NCBI GenBank assembly: GCA_026874595.1 | Contig: CM049310.1 | Location: 81,702,556 to 81,766,555 of the forward strand | DNA: 64,000 bases | Source of the DNA: Sipunculus nudus | Taxonomy: Eukaryota > Annelida > Sipuncula > Golfingiida > Sipunculidae | Reading direction: 5' to 3' | In this document: positions 12,337 to 24,660 of the stretch, piece after piece | Numbering within the stretch: position 1 is the stretch's first letter | Layout of the letters: each line of letters begins with the position of its first letter | Translations under genes and position numbers: made by a program | Notes under the pieces: model-generated | Databases searched by the model: none | Seen by the model: the letters and a program-made list of their open reading frames with translations, nothing else | What the model was told of the DNA's origin: nothing

Positions 12337-13371
12337 AGAAAAAATTTTTCTGTGCGTAAAAATAGTAGTATTTCAAAAATATTTGCGATATAATTTTGCA
12401 TTATGAATATGTTTGTAGTCTATTCATCTATTAAAGATCAAAGGCTAAGATTGTTGAGTAGGTTGGTTAATTAATTACTGGTAGGACGGGTAACTAGCAG
12501 AAAGGTTCGATTTTATTTTGATTGCGCAATTAATTAGTTACCAGCGCTATGAAAAGATTTCAAAGATCTAGAGGTGGTGGGGTATTAAAAGAGATGTGGA
12601 ATATTGGCTCATTTGTTTTATTCTAAATTTTAAAATAAAATATAGATTACTAGTGGGATACTGTCTCAATAAGATATGTACAATTATTAGTTTACATTTA
12701 TTCTGTGGCGCTGTGCTCGCGGCAAGAAATTTATAAACCGGTATGTTTACCTTGAAAACCTGGTCATGTTTCCCTTTGCGGAACGGAATCTAAGGAAGCT
12801 AAAAGAAAGAAACACAGTAGAGGGGTTCAATATTTAATATAATTTATATTTCTTCAAACTTAGGATATAAAACTTCACTCGTTTTCAACATGTTATGTCA
12901 ATGGCGAAAAGGCGCATCTACATTAAAGACTTTCAAAATATTATCTTTTAAATGTAATGCTCGGGGTAATGTAACTGATATGTTTAAGTCTTATGTTAGA
13001 CTTGGCATTTTACCGGAGTCCATGGTCTCGACAGCACACAGGACTCAGCAGAGCACAGATCGTGAGTTCGAGTACCGGTATCAGCAGAGGAGCCGTGAGA
13101 TTGTTTACGGTCGACCCCATACAGGGGCCTGGCGCTCTGCAGCTGTTCATGAATTAAAATATCATCAACTTATGAATTTAAACGTAATAACTGTGGATAA
13201 ATTAAATAAAATCTAATTGCTTCTTAATAAAAAAAAAGAAATATGAAAAATGAAAATGAATCGCTTTGAAAAATGAAAATTTGGAAAATAAATGGATAAA
13301 ATGAGAGATATTGCACCCCCCCCCCCCCCCCCACTCTGGATCTGCCACTTTTAATACATAAGAAAATTTTA

Positions 13372-13374
<3 letters not shown>

Positions 13375-13415
<41 letters not shown>
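13375..13415. repeat. (TA)n microsatellite beside long C and G runs
   Basis: A pure TA run lies between a C-homopolymer (13316-13332) and a G-homopolymer (13463-13479). Confidence 0.9.
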
Positions 13416-13420
<5 letters not shown>

Positions 13421-14918
13421 GTGTAAAAACCTCTCAATAATTCCACACATTATTCCACGACCGGGGGGGGGGGGGGGGGTGAGTGGGGCGGTCAACGATT
13501 CATGAAAAAATAACTAGAACGAAAACAAAATCGCAATCCGCGCCCGGTAAACACAAATTACTGGTAGACCATATACCACCTTGAAATTAGCAAACTTGCA
13601 GAAGACATTTTGGAGTAGACGTTTTAAATTTAATGTTGCTGTACCTACAGCATAGAAGCCGTAACGTTGATCAATTTCAAGTTTTTAATCGTAACTTAAT
13701 TCAAAGTTTATGACCTCGTAACTAGTAAAAACTTTTAAAAATACAAAATAACATTATAATAATAATATATGATGTTGTGAAAAAACTGAATATCTACACC
13801 ATCTATAAGGATCATGTACTCACATTATTTCCATATAATTTATTTTTTTTTTATATTTAAATCCAACTTATAAAATGTAAATATCACACTATTCACACTC
13901 TGTCTGAACAAGACATTGTGCGCATCAGAAACAGGTCAGGTTTATTTATAGTTTTATTTGATAAGTCAAATTCTAGATGTAATGCTAAACTTTTGGTTTA
14001 GAACTAACACTACCCGTACTCCGACAATCATGTACAAATGTTTACGTAAGTCATTTGAATGGTTCGATTGCCTTTTTTATTATTCATGAAATAGACGCCG
14101 GAGCGGTTCGCTGAATCAAGGTATTCGAATTTGTAACTGCCACAGAATGTGAAGTATGGGATGAACAATATTGGGATGATTTGGAAATGTGACCAAGTTA
14201 GTGCAAGTCTGTTAATTATTCTGGTTGTAGATTTCATTTGATGCCAGTTATCGACAAATCGTTAAAAATAAGCTATAAACAGTTCTAAGGTTGTAATTTA
14301 AATTTAATGGTTCTTACAATACCATTGTCTAGCTAAAAATAAGACAAGCGAATTTTTTCTGTACTTGTCGTTGGATGTGAACATTTTGTTGCACAGACCA
14401 TAGAGATACATAGGAATAACATCCCCAAAGCTGGTTTGTAAATTAATAAGACACAAGTTTATTTCAATTTTGTTATTATGATAAAATTATGTTTGTTGAT
14501 GCTCTCAGGTGAACTCAACATCGTTTCTACGAGAGAGCTCTGTCTTGATACACAGTCGTAGTTCCCGTCAGGTGGCGTTGCTATCGCCCCTTGAAAAAGT
14601 AAATGCAATATTTCAGGATGTAGGTGCAATTATGGGAAATGACCCCCCTTAGGAAACACCTTGCATCATTCCCGAAAGCTCCAAAAACGTGCCACCGAGG
14701 AGATGCGTGACAACAGTGTCATGTCACCACCGTAAATAGTATATAGAATTATTTATGATGTCATGTATAATTTGTCTATAAAAGCAACCGAATTTTTTTT
14801 CATATTTTTCGAGTTGGCCTCGGTCATACTGTACATTTTGCCGCTCGGCTTTTACCGAGCTTTGCTTTGTACATCCGGGTTCCTGTCCAAAAGGCAACCT
14901 TTTCCCACATACCATTGC

Positions 14919-15180
14919 CTCCGCCAGGCGGCTTTGCGTTCGTCTCCGTCCGTGTGTGTTTCTCTGTGTTGGGGGGGGGGGGGGGTTGTGTGTGTGATTG
15001 TTCACAACTTAACTCTTCAAATCATGATCATTTCAAGGAATCTCATGACATTTTCAGGGCATTTCGCAGATAGACCAATTAAGAATCTATTTGATTTTGG
15101 TGTGGATCCGGCGCAAGGTCCTCATTCATTCATAATATTCACAAATGTACAGTCACTTATGCACAAATGAAACTTGGAAT
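14919..15180 (+). repeat. dispersed repeat with CCTCC/GGAGG-type hairpin start, copy 1
   Basis: It opens TGCCTCCGCCAGGCGG, then a GTGTGT-rich stretch, then the shared phrases CTCATGACATTTTCAGGGCATTTCG (split by small changes between copies), GATTTTGGTGTGGATCCGG and TTCACAAATGTACAGTCACTT. The same order of phrases recurs near 32.7, 43.3, 54.8 and 59.5 kb. Confidence 0.7.
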
Positions 15181-15489
15181 ATGGACCTGATTGTCTTGCA
15201 GATTTCTATTTAACAATGTTTTTCGTGTGTAACAGTTCCAGAAACAATTCTCGTAAAATAAATCTCTGAGTCAGATTGATAGATTGCATTGAAAATTATG
15301 ACTATACTAATTGTTCAGTAGCGAAATACTCTTGTTGCGTGCAGGTCATAAAGTATGATAAAACTTCTCCTATAACACCAATTGAATGTCTTTTTATTTA
15401 TTTTAATATTCATATATTTTTTTTAAATCCTCGTTATATGACACTCGTTAGAGTACCCAAACTATACAGTTCTATTTGACTGCCCCTTT

Positions 15490-15985
15490 ATCGAGATCTG
15501 CTGCAAAGTTCAGTTGTTCTTGTATTTCTGAGACCTCTGATCGTTTAGTGTCAAAATCAGCTGACAGGTGGCAGCAGGTCACAGTCCGCTAGAGTAATTC
15601 ATGGTACATGCAGAAGGTCAAAGGGTTCTGCTGGACCCACTCCTTCTTCCCAGTAAACACCAAACGATTTAAGCTCAGCTGACTGAATATCCTCTGAGCT
15701 ATAGCGATCACTCTCTTTTGTCCGCGGCCGGACGGCCGGTTGTCCGTTAACAAGGGACAATTCGTAACCGTTGAATCCAGAAGTTTCTAACATAATATGC
15801 AATGAGGTCCTTGAAAAATCTCCTTGGACTTCTGAACTTAGGTCATTGCAACGTATATTCCCCGAGTTATGGGGCCTATTTGTGCAAACCCTACAAAAGC
15901 TCCAGTATCTGAATATCTAGCACATCGATTGCCATGATTTTTGCTTTGCTTAATCATTGCTCATCGACAAGTTTCATCAGTTCAA
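15490..15985 (-). repeat. dispersed copy of the repeat that forms the 58-59 kb array
   Basis: Read on the minus strand it contains, in order, phrases found in the protease-intron array: CAGATACTGGAGCTTTT-like, CCAAGGAGATTTTT, an AGAAACTTCTGGAT-like phrase and CGCTATAGCTCA. The match is imperfect but collinear over about 450 bp. Confidence 0.65.
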
Positions 15986-16489
15986 AAAGAATGCTCATGC
16001 CACCTGTATTTCTTTCCCAATTGGTAAGCATTTTCTTTGTCTAGTTTTGGGACCGTCCAATGAAGCAGTCTTGTTTGTAACTCAGCCATTGTTTCATCTG
16101 GTGCGCTGAAAGCTTGAAATTTATAATCACGACTAGTTTTATCAGTAGCTTAAGACTGGTGGCGCCACCTGACCCATGTGCTACCCATTAATTTCATTAG
16201 ACTCTCCCCAATAATGCTAACAAACACATAAACAAACACTAATGAAAACAAACAACAAAATCCATTTCACCCTCTTCAGCGTGTCTTCCTATGCTAAAAA
16301 AAGTGAGTTTTAATACATTTAATTGATCCAAAATTTAAAATATCAGTTTTAAGCTAGATAGAAAATGATAATGTAAAACTAGACATAAAACAGTTTTGAG
16401 ATCGTGTCACGTAGTTTAGTATTTAGCCAACTAAAACGTGGCTTGCTTTACTGGGTGCTTAATATAGCATATTTTTAATTAATATACAT

Positions 16490-16494
<5 letters not shown>

Positions 16495-16552
<58 letters not shown>
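16495..16552. repeat. (TA)n microsatellite
   Basis: A pure TA run of nearly 60 bp. Confidence 0.95.
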
Positions 16553-16555
<3 letters not shown>

Positions 16556-16611
16556 CTACTTTCTCCATTTCACCTTTTTATACGTTGTTATGTTTCTGTG
16601 TATGAGTATTT

Positions 16612-16855
16612 GTTCACAACAAAAAGACTGTGTGACCAGAGGTCCGATCTTGCTCATGGACGATATAAATTCCAAACAAGGAGTAGTGACGGAAAAGAAG
16701 AAACACAGAAGAAACCCCGATCTGGAGCTTGAAAAACTATGATTTGTTAAGTTCCGCGGTACGGCTAACAGGTGGCGGCGTGCGTGCTATGTTTATATTT
16801 ATGGCACTGATGGCGCCGTTTGCCACTTGAGTACAGGAGTAAGCAAACGATTTTA
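16612..16855 (+). repeat. dispersed repeat, copy 1 (partner at 57.3 kb)
   Basis: It shares, in order with 57278-57515, the phrases GACCAGAGGTCCGATCTTG, GAAACACAGAAGAAAC, CTATGTTTATATTT and GGAGTAAGCAAACG. The two copies are about 240 bp long and in the same orientation. Confidence 0.75.
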
Positions 16856-18010
16856 GAAAGCAATATTCGCTGGCGGATCCAGGATTTTGCTATGGAGGGG
16901 GGACAAATTTTTTTTTTTACAAAAATAACATGGCCATATGCTAAGTCTCCTTTGTGAAAATAAATAATGAATTTTGTGAAAACAATTCGATAAATGGGCA
17001 TTTAAATATGAAATATATTTAAACTCTAAAATAAGTGAATTCAGAATACTTTTTGCAACTTTTTTAAACTCACTTTATCCCACTCAGCAGTACAGTTAAA
17101 ATCGAATACACGGCTTTTAATGATTTTGAGATCCTACAAATAGGAATGCTATTAAAAGAGCAAAACGTTGTGTCCTTAAATATTTAAAGGCAAAATCCAT
17201 AAATTTGAATCCCTAAAACATTAATCATAAGAACTAATACTTTGAAAGAACTCTTTGAACATATTGACAATTGAATTTACATGAGATTCCTCCTGACTCA
17301 TAATGATCTAATAATGAATATATTTCAGAAATATGAACATCAAACACAATTTGGATTAGAGTCACAGTTACTGACTCTAAGGACATATATAATTTAAAAA
17401 TTTAATCAAACATTTCTGTATTCTTGAAGCAAAGCGGCAGGGAAAGTTATTACATAAAAATAAAGAACATGGACATTTTACAACAGAATGACTCAACACT
17501 CAAATGAAGCATTTGTTTAATAAATCAAGCATTCGTTTATTGACAAAATATTTAATAATTCCCTTGGTGGTTTCCCCTCATCCCTCACAAATCCAACCTT
17601 TCAGTATTCTCCCCTATTTATTAAGCCGCGGGGGACTACTTTGCCATTAAATCCAAACATATATAATTTACTGGTATTACCGTCTTTCTATATAACTATA
17701 TCATTTTCATTCGTTAATCCGAATTTGTAAAATCTTGTATGGACCAAACAAACTGCAAAAAGATGCTGAAATTCATCTTCCCAATATCAAGTCTGAGACA
17801 GCTGCGCTTTTACAGTTACCATTGTCTTGAGAGTATGACGGTGATGAAACTTTTTTATGCATGCAAATATACCTTTCAATACATGCATTCGCCAGTTCAT
17901 TTAATCAGGATATTAATTAACTATCCATACAATGGGTTAGAAATTCTCTAGAATGACTATGCTCTTTAAAGTAGGAATTTTGTTTTTGCCGAAATATGTG
18001 TAACTATGTT

Positions 18011-18222
18011 CAGGGGCGGACCCAGGATTTAGAAAAAGGAGGGGTCCACCCAGCAGGATTAAATAAAAAAAATAAAAAAAAGGTCTCCAGGTCAAGAAAA
18101 GGGGGGGGGGGGCAGGTCGCAAAAATGGGTCTGAAACCCTAAAAAAAAGGTTGCGGCGGCTGAAAATGGGGGGGGGGGGGGGGGTCCGGACCCCCTGAAC
18201 CCCTCCCACGGATCCGCTTCTG
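18011..18222. mobile_element. 212-bp MITE with CAGGGGCGG / GGATCCGC..CTG ends
   Basis: The left end CAGGGGCGGACCCAGG is the inverted counterpart of the right end GGATCCGCTTCTG. The interior is purine-rich with long G runs. Related pieces lie at 16870, 18590-18690, 34485-34690 and 39738-40139. I could not identify a clean target duplication. Confidence 0.65.
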
Positions 18223-18589
18223 GTGTTAAACTTAATTAAAATAAAAAGGCACTACTTTTTTAGCTCCAGAACACTGTAAAGTATGTATGTTGTATGCAAG
18301 TATACTGGTCAAAACATATACCTTTATTTAAGATTTACATCATCTGGGCATAGTTATCGATTGTTTGGGCAGGTAGCACATCCATTCGGGAAAGTATGGG
18401 GTAATGCAGCTTAAGGTCTGACCGTCCAATGCTCAAGGGACGCTTCCAGTCATTTGTATTGCTTGGAGGGGGGGGGGGGGCAACTATGGAGAAGGATAAG
18501 GAAGAGATTAGCTGGAGATATAATTTATCTCGCAATACATCCACAGTGAAATATAGATAAAAGTCCGTATGGGATATGCAAGACAGCAA

Positions 18590-18690
18590 AAATATTAAAA
18601 TGAATAAATATAAAATTACGAACGCTAAGGGAGGTGGGGGGGGGGCACGTGCCCCCTGTGACCCCCTCTGGATCCGCCTATGATATTGGT
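18590..18690. repeat. fragment of the CAGGGGCGG MITE family
   Basis: A G-run followed by CCCCCTCTGGATCCGCC resembles the right end of the 18011-18222 element. Confidence 0.5.
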
Positions 18691-19857
18691 GGACATCATA
18701 ATGTTTTAAGTAGAAAACACGATAGTTCACGAATGTTTAATATGCCTGGTATGTGAATATAGGTCCCGTTAACTGACATGGGTTTGCATTGGTAAATACA
18801 CGATTTCCTTAGCAAGATTATTTTTGGGTTTCTGCTGGCGTTTCTTGTATTTACATTTTGTTTCGGTAGATTAATTGATCTGATTATGACCTGAGGAAGG
18901 TTTAAGTTCTGCTTCAAATTGTCACCAGTTCTTTGTTTCCCCGACACACGTTAATTCATGGTGATTGATCATTAGCTTGCACAGAGGGTAAATCTATTAA
19001 ACAAATAGTCCTCGGGCCCGCGTTGACGTTCACCATGTTTTATTAATGATACAGACCTGGCATTGAACAGGATTCAAGACATTGAGATAAAATCAAGTTG
19101 GAATGGCTAAACCAGAGCGTGCAGGCGGAGCATTAAACGAATGCATTAGCAAAAGGTGTTAACCCAAAACTACCTGCATATGACTTGTGAGTGATAAGTC
19201 GAAAGCCTGGGCAGAACCTTCCTTCCTCCCCATCCCCTTCTCTCTCTTTCTCTCTCTCTATCTCTCTCTCTCACACACACACACAAACACACACAGTTCA
19301 CCAAATGGTCAAATCTATGCGAATGCTCATAATGAATTGTTATTTTACCATCACTTCAATCTGCAGTGTCAGTCACTTTCACTGAACCATATTAGCACTA
19401 TGTATGTCCACCCAGTGGAATAACTGATTAACAATAGAAACATTATACTGGCTCCCATTACCGCCCCTGTCTTTTGTACCCTAAAGGGGCAGTTCAGATT
19501 ATCACTCGAAGATCATTTATGGATTAGCATAATCTGTCCTCAGGAATGCACTGTTGTTCTCGCCTGTTTTTAGCGGGACATTAATTCTAGCTATCGATTA
19601 ACGTAAAATTTCACGTAGTAGAGCGGCAGGAATTGACAAATGCACTAGCCATCCCAACTTGAAAGGCAAAGAGGTGTAAAGGAAATTCCCCCAAAGCCAG
19701 AAAAAAATGTTCATATATTAACAATGATTGCAAATTACTAACAATTCTGCCTGGCGCCCTCGTTTTATTTACCCAACTATTGTTTTTTTTTCAAGAATAC
19801 AGTCCATGACACGCTCTTATTTCTCCCCGTGAACTTCGTGTGAACAATTAAGTTGAT

Positions 19858-20025
19858 TGGGATTTAGAATTATTTGGTCGTGTTGCTTAGGGCTTAGATG
19901 GGTTTGAAACTACATTGTATTTGGTCAAGTTGTTTGGGGTTTTGGAACTATTTGGTCAAGTTGGTTGGGATTTGGAACTATTTGGTCAGGTTGGTTTGGT
20001 TTTGGATATATTTGGTCAGCTATCC
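19858..20025 (+). repeat. minisatellite, unit about 31 bp
   Basis: Four or five imperfect units containing TATTTGGTCAAGTTG and a GGATTTGGAAC-type phrase follow each other. Confidence 0.85.
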
Positions 20026-20702
20026 TGGGCTCATAACTGACCTTGTATTGTCGTTTTTGAAAGAGCGGGGATTAGACCACCGTTCCGCCAGAGGTCGTTT
20101 CTGCTCTAAACGAATAATTTCCTTATTTGCACCGATAGATGGCCGCTACTACTTATCTCAGCTGTTAGACTTTTTAATCGAAATCTGTTTCATTTCAGGA
20201 AAACATCTTCTGTTTACATTTCACAAACATATGCTTGTATAATATAACTTTTCCCGTGAGATCCTCACCACAGAAATGGTCATGTTTATGCAATTGGCCT
20301 TGAAATATAGTATCCAACGTACTTGAACGGACTCTACATTGCCCCCTCCCCTACAGTTTTACCTACATGATGGTATAAATTTCACGATCTTTGCAATATA
20401 AACCATTGACAAATAAAAGTAGTTTTTCAATATAAGAAAATTTTCACATTTTTATGTAATGTATATCGTTTATAAGAGATAAATTTGCATAAAGAGGACA
20501 TTTAATTTACAATTAGGTAAATTTTACTTGGAAATAATAAAATCGTCGTTTCTCAATAAAAAAATGTATGTTTCATTTGTTGTGTAGATCAAATGTTTTT
20601 TTCATTATTTTTTTAATATCTTTCTTTATAGAAATTTGGATATGTCTGGCATATATTTCTGTGAAACTCATGCATAAGTATTTGAAAATACGCATGTGTG
20701 TA

Positions 20703-20703
<1 letters not shown>

Positions 20704-20766
<63 letters not shown>
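20704..20766. repeat. (GA)n microsatellite
   Basis: A GA run of about 63 bp with one G substitution. Confidence 0.95.
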
Positions 20767-20768
<2 letters not shown>

Positions 20769-21483
20769 CGTCCATGGCTAACACCATCCTTTTAAGGAAA
20801 ATATCTTTTCTTAAGTTTGGTTTTTAGATTTACACATATTTAATTAAATATATTTATCAGTGAACCTGCCTTTTTCGCAGTTTTATCGGGAAGGCTATGT
20901 GCGTGCTTGACCTCTGCATGACCTTTGGGGTTCGGTTTGAAGTATGCGGATTCACGCACACATGCGCACCAGTGAATAGCGGTCGGCGCCGCGCGTCTGA
21001 TGTCTCATCAATAATTCGATTGATCATTTGAGTTACTTCCTGATCAGTGGTGATACAGAAAAAGTCCCTAAAATGGTATTTTATTGTGTCATGTGCAAGT
21101 GCTGTGAAAAGTTCATTCTACCTTTAATCACCGAGATCAAAGCAGATCTACAGCAGGAAAAGTTTACCAGGTGACCTTTTACATTATAGACATCAACGCT
21201 CAAGTCAGTATGCACCCTCAACTCATATGATTCTCCGGAGGTTTATACGCTTTCTGTTAATTTATGATATATCATTACCAATTATAAATTGTTAATTATA
21301 CATGGTCAAATTGCATTGTGTGCATATGCGCTGAATTAAGGTTATCTGTATCAAATCCAGTTAAGAAATTTTTCGATTTTATTTGTCAGTCTTAAAAGGA
21401 CCTATTTCGATATCTGACGTCTATTAAGGTAACTAAAGATAATACCTTGAACCTTAAACGGCCAAGTAAAAGAAAACTGGCAA

Positions 21484-21485
<2 letters not shown>

Positions 21486-21553
<68 letters not shown>
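21486..21553. repeat. (TA)n microsatellite
   Basis: A pure TA run of nearly 70 bp, directly abutting a SINE-like repeat. Confidence 0.95.
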
Positions 21554-21557
<4 letters not shown>

Positions 21558-21569
21558 AGCGTTAACCGC

Positions 21570-21965
21570 CTCCATCTTTAATGCTAGCTTAACTCTAAAT
21601 ATATGTACGTCTGCAGAATTCCATTCCGCTTTCGGACTATGTGACAGGGCAGTATCACAGGCGTCCTCTCATTTTATATCCTGGTAAAAACCAGGCCCGT
21701 TAACTACTGCACCTGCGGGTCCTTGGTGTGTAATCGTCCCCACTGCTGGTTCATACCACCGAGGAACCCCCGAAAGACGCAATCGTTTGTGAGTAAAACA
21801 CGGCCATTGGGAACGGCCTTTCCGTAAAGCCTGCAGAGCGCTCAACCTGGGTGGGGGCCGACCTTGAAAAATCTTATACTTCGGCTGATATTCGAACTCA
21901 CGATCTCCCGACCTTCCGTCCTGTGCTCTCTATCACAGAGCCACAGAAGTCGGTTATAAACTTCC
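21570..21965 (-). mobile_element. tRNA-derived SINE-like repeat, copy 1
   Basis: On the minus strand the 5' end (21962 downward) has an A-box-like TGGCTCTGTGATAGAG and a B box GAGTTCGAATATC, spaced as in a tRNA. A body of about 300 bp follows that is shared with 36715-37115, including CTGCAGGCTT and TGCACCTGC. Parts recur at 53150-53345 and 53985-54240. Confidence 0.7.
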
Positions 21966-22167
21966 AAATGCTTTAAGGGATAGTGAGATCTTGCGAGGCA
22001 CCGGACCTCAAAGGATTTAACAGCCCGACAGCACTTTAGAAAAAAACATGTTCTGAGTAATACCCTTGAAAACAGGTTTTGTACACTTTTCACAAAATTG
22101 ACGAAGTCTCATTTCTGGAAGAATCGCTAACACGGGAAATAACGAGATGATACGATCATATATATTT

Positions 22168-22354
22168 AGTGGAACCTGTCTGAAAGACCACAAAACCACC
22201 TGTCTAACAAGACCACCTGTCTATTAAGAGCATACCTGATTGAACCGGAAACAATCACATTGGTTATTGTTGAACTGTCTAATAAGAGCACCTGAATTAA
22301 GATCACTTTTGGCCGGTCCTATATGGATGGTCTTATTACGCAGGATTCACTGTA
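22168..22354. mobile_element. pogo/mariner-like MITE, full copy
   Basis: Ends AGTGGAACCTG and CAGGATTCACT form imperfect terminal inverted repeats, and the right end is followed by GTA. The interior repeats GACCACCTGTCTAATAAGA-type phrases. Relatives lie at 24225-24292, 34725-34865 and 48677-48836. The CAGTGGAACC terminus is common in TA-targeting Tc1/mariner/pogo MITEs. Confidence 0.6.
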
Positions 22355-22625
22355 TGTATACATATGCACGTGATGTATACATAAGAATAAAAGAATGGTC
22401 ATAATTGATAGGAAGTATATATAAACAGCCGTTCAGGGCTGATAGTTTTTTTTTATCACAGGATAAATCTGCTAAACTTTCAGCTTCCGAGCAGACATAT
22501 TGATTAGGAAAACATGTCTATACCAGGCGGTGGAGGACCAACGTATCGATTCTGACTATGTCCTGAATTATGATAAGATAAAGGCATTTATAAATATATA
22601 TATATATAGTGTTGTTTTTCTTTAT

Positions 22626-22629
<4 letters not shown>

Positions 22630-22713
<84 letters not shown>
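22630..22713. repeat. (TA)n microsatellite, the longest in the window
   Basis: A pure TA run of more than 80 bp. Open frames across it encode only Ile-Tyr runs and are artefacts. Confidence 0.97.
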
Positions 22714-22716
<3 letters not shown>

Positions 22717-22792
22717 AACTGGTGCACATGTAAATTTTCAAGGCCAGACAAAACAAGTTCTACTGAGTCTCAGCTCCTTTTTTCGTGGATCA

Positions 22793-22850
22793 TTATTTAT
22801 TTATTTATTTTCTATTTATTCATTATTTGTTATCTATTATTTATTTATCT
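22793..22850. repeat. (TTTA)n-like microsatellite
   Basis: An imperfect ATTT/TTTA run. Confidence 0.8.
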
Positions 22851-23089
22851 CAGGGCTTTCAGGAACGCAGGGGCAAGCGTCGGTGACGCTCAAAACCTCT
22901 CTCGAACGCTTGGATGGGTAGGATGTCCAAGCGTCGGACGCGCGAATTTCTGAGAGGATAAAATTAAGCTGGCTCTTGTTGCAGTCACTGACTGCTGACG
23001 ATCAGCTCATACAAACTGCCCTGACACTTGCGCTGACATTTTACTATTTTCAAATATTCATATAAATCAAAATTTTGATATATTAAAGG

Positions 23090-23335
23090 GTCCTATATTC
23101 CGTTATCTAACATCTAATAACTAAAGAAAACCCCTTGTACCTTTTTTTATAGAAAAGGCGAGAAAATGCTGATCCCTCTACACAAATGCTGTTTATTTTG
23201 TTTATATCCACGTGTTTATAACACGTGGGACCAAACACATTCAACAAGGACATCTGACGGCAAGTTTTGTAAAGAGCGTTTTGCAACTAATAACCTTTAG
23301 GCTTCCGAACATATGTAACCAACAACTTCACAATG
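23090..23335. repeat. dispersed repeat, copy 1 (partner at 27.4 kb)
   Basis: Shared, in order, with 27370-27640 are AACTAAAG..CCCCTTG/GGAGC, TGTTTATATCCACGTGTTTATAA, TTCAACAAGGACATC and the later phrase CCGAACATATGTAACC. Confidence 0.7.
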
Positions 23336-24224
23336 GATGTTTTTTTCTGTTTCTCAATTCTGGCTCATATAACGTGTTTACATGTTTTTATCATGGACTA
23401 TAGAAAAGTATGACCCCCTCTCTTGATTTTCCAGCTTTTCAAGTTTTATGATATTTTTATTATTCTAAATCCAGATATTTAGGTTAATCATTTAATTAAA
23501 CGTATAATTTAAGTCCAAACGTACAACATGAAGTGTTTTGTCAACAGATCGTGGGGCCGCGTCTGTATATGAAGAATTACATAATGTATATGAAGTTATA
23601 TGGAACCATAAAGGTATAAAGATTTGGGCAGAGTAATTCAGTTCCCAAGTCATACGGTACATCCAAATAAAATATCCTTGGTTTTCACTCAGACTAACCC
23701 AGCGTATTCTGGGTTTATTGCCTTTTTTTCTGTAGCCTTATAACCGGCCCGTGTAGGTCCACTCCGTCAGAGAAGTGAAGAGCAAATGGTTAAGGGAGAC
23801 ACGAGAGTCGACATTTGGGTGCCATACGTTCTCCACGCATACAGAAAAACGAAGTGTAGACTCCCAGGAAACCACAAAAAGCCGGTGACGACAAAGACTG
23901 CCCGGGTCGAGCCAAGCCCTGCTCGGTAAGTTAATTCCAGCGACAAATATTTGTCCGCCGCTTGTAAGCCAAGTGGTGGCTGAGATTTGAGAGGCGGGAA
24001 ACAAAAAAGATACAGGAAAGGTTGTCAGGATCCCGCCGGGTTAATCTAGTGGATATAGTCCCCCTCAAACACACACTGAGAAGACAAATGGCTAACCCGC
24101 TTGGAAAGACCTGCAATTTATATCACCTACAGGAATCCTGCCCCCAGAATGAAGCTTAAAAAAATAGTGGTTTGCATAAAGATATGAAATGTTTCCGGTT
24201 TTTTGGGTTTTTTTTACAATCTTT

Positions 24225-24291
24225 AAAGGTTCAATCAAGGATGCTCTTAATAGACAGGTGGTCTTGTTAGACAGGTAGTCTTTCAGACAGA

Positions 24292-24292
<1 letters not shown>
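24225..24292 (-). mobile_element. pogo/mariner-like MITE, truncated copy
   Basis: The reverse complement matches the left half of the 22168-22354 element, including GACCACCTGTCTATTAAGAG. It is cut by the adjoining (TA)n run. Confidence 0.6.

Positions 24293-24295
<3 letters not shown>

Positions 24296-24371
<76 letters not shown>
24296..24371. repeat. (TA)n microsatellite
   Basis: A pure TA run of about 75 bp. Confidence 0.95.
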
Positions 24372-24373
<2 letters not shown>

Positions 24374-24660
24374 TATTTATATTTACATATATATATGAAT
24401 GTTTATGTAACCTTTAAGTTATATAGAATTGGGCTACAGTGTGATTAAAAAGCCAAGGGCGTTTATTAATGTGCGTGTGACTTTGAACTGATTTACTGTC
24501 CATAAATCTGTACACTTTTATGGTTTCACTTAATTTACCAGTACAATTCTTGCAAATATAACCATGTGCGCTTAATATATATCGAAACAGCACCAGATTT
24601 TGCTCTTTAAACTAATAAAATCCAGATTTTACAGTTAAATCCTGTTGTCTCTAAAGGTTT

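Noticed and set aside
12890-13216. 108-codon plus-strand frame
   Set aside because: There is no ATG-associated promoter, no splice context and no recognised domain. Its composition is that of surrounding DNA.
22500-22953. Overlapping open frames across the long (TA)n run
   Set aside because: They encode alternating Ile-Tyr from the microsatellite on both strands and have no flanking coding signal.
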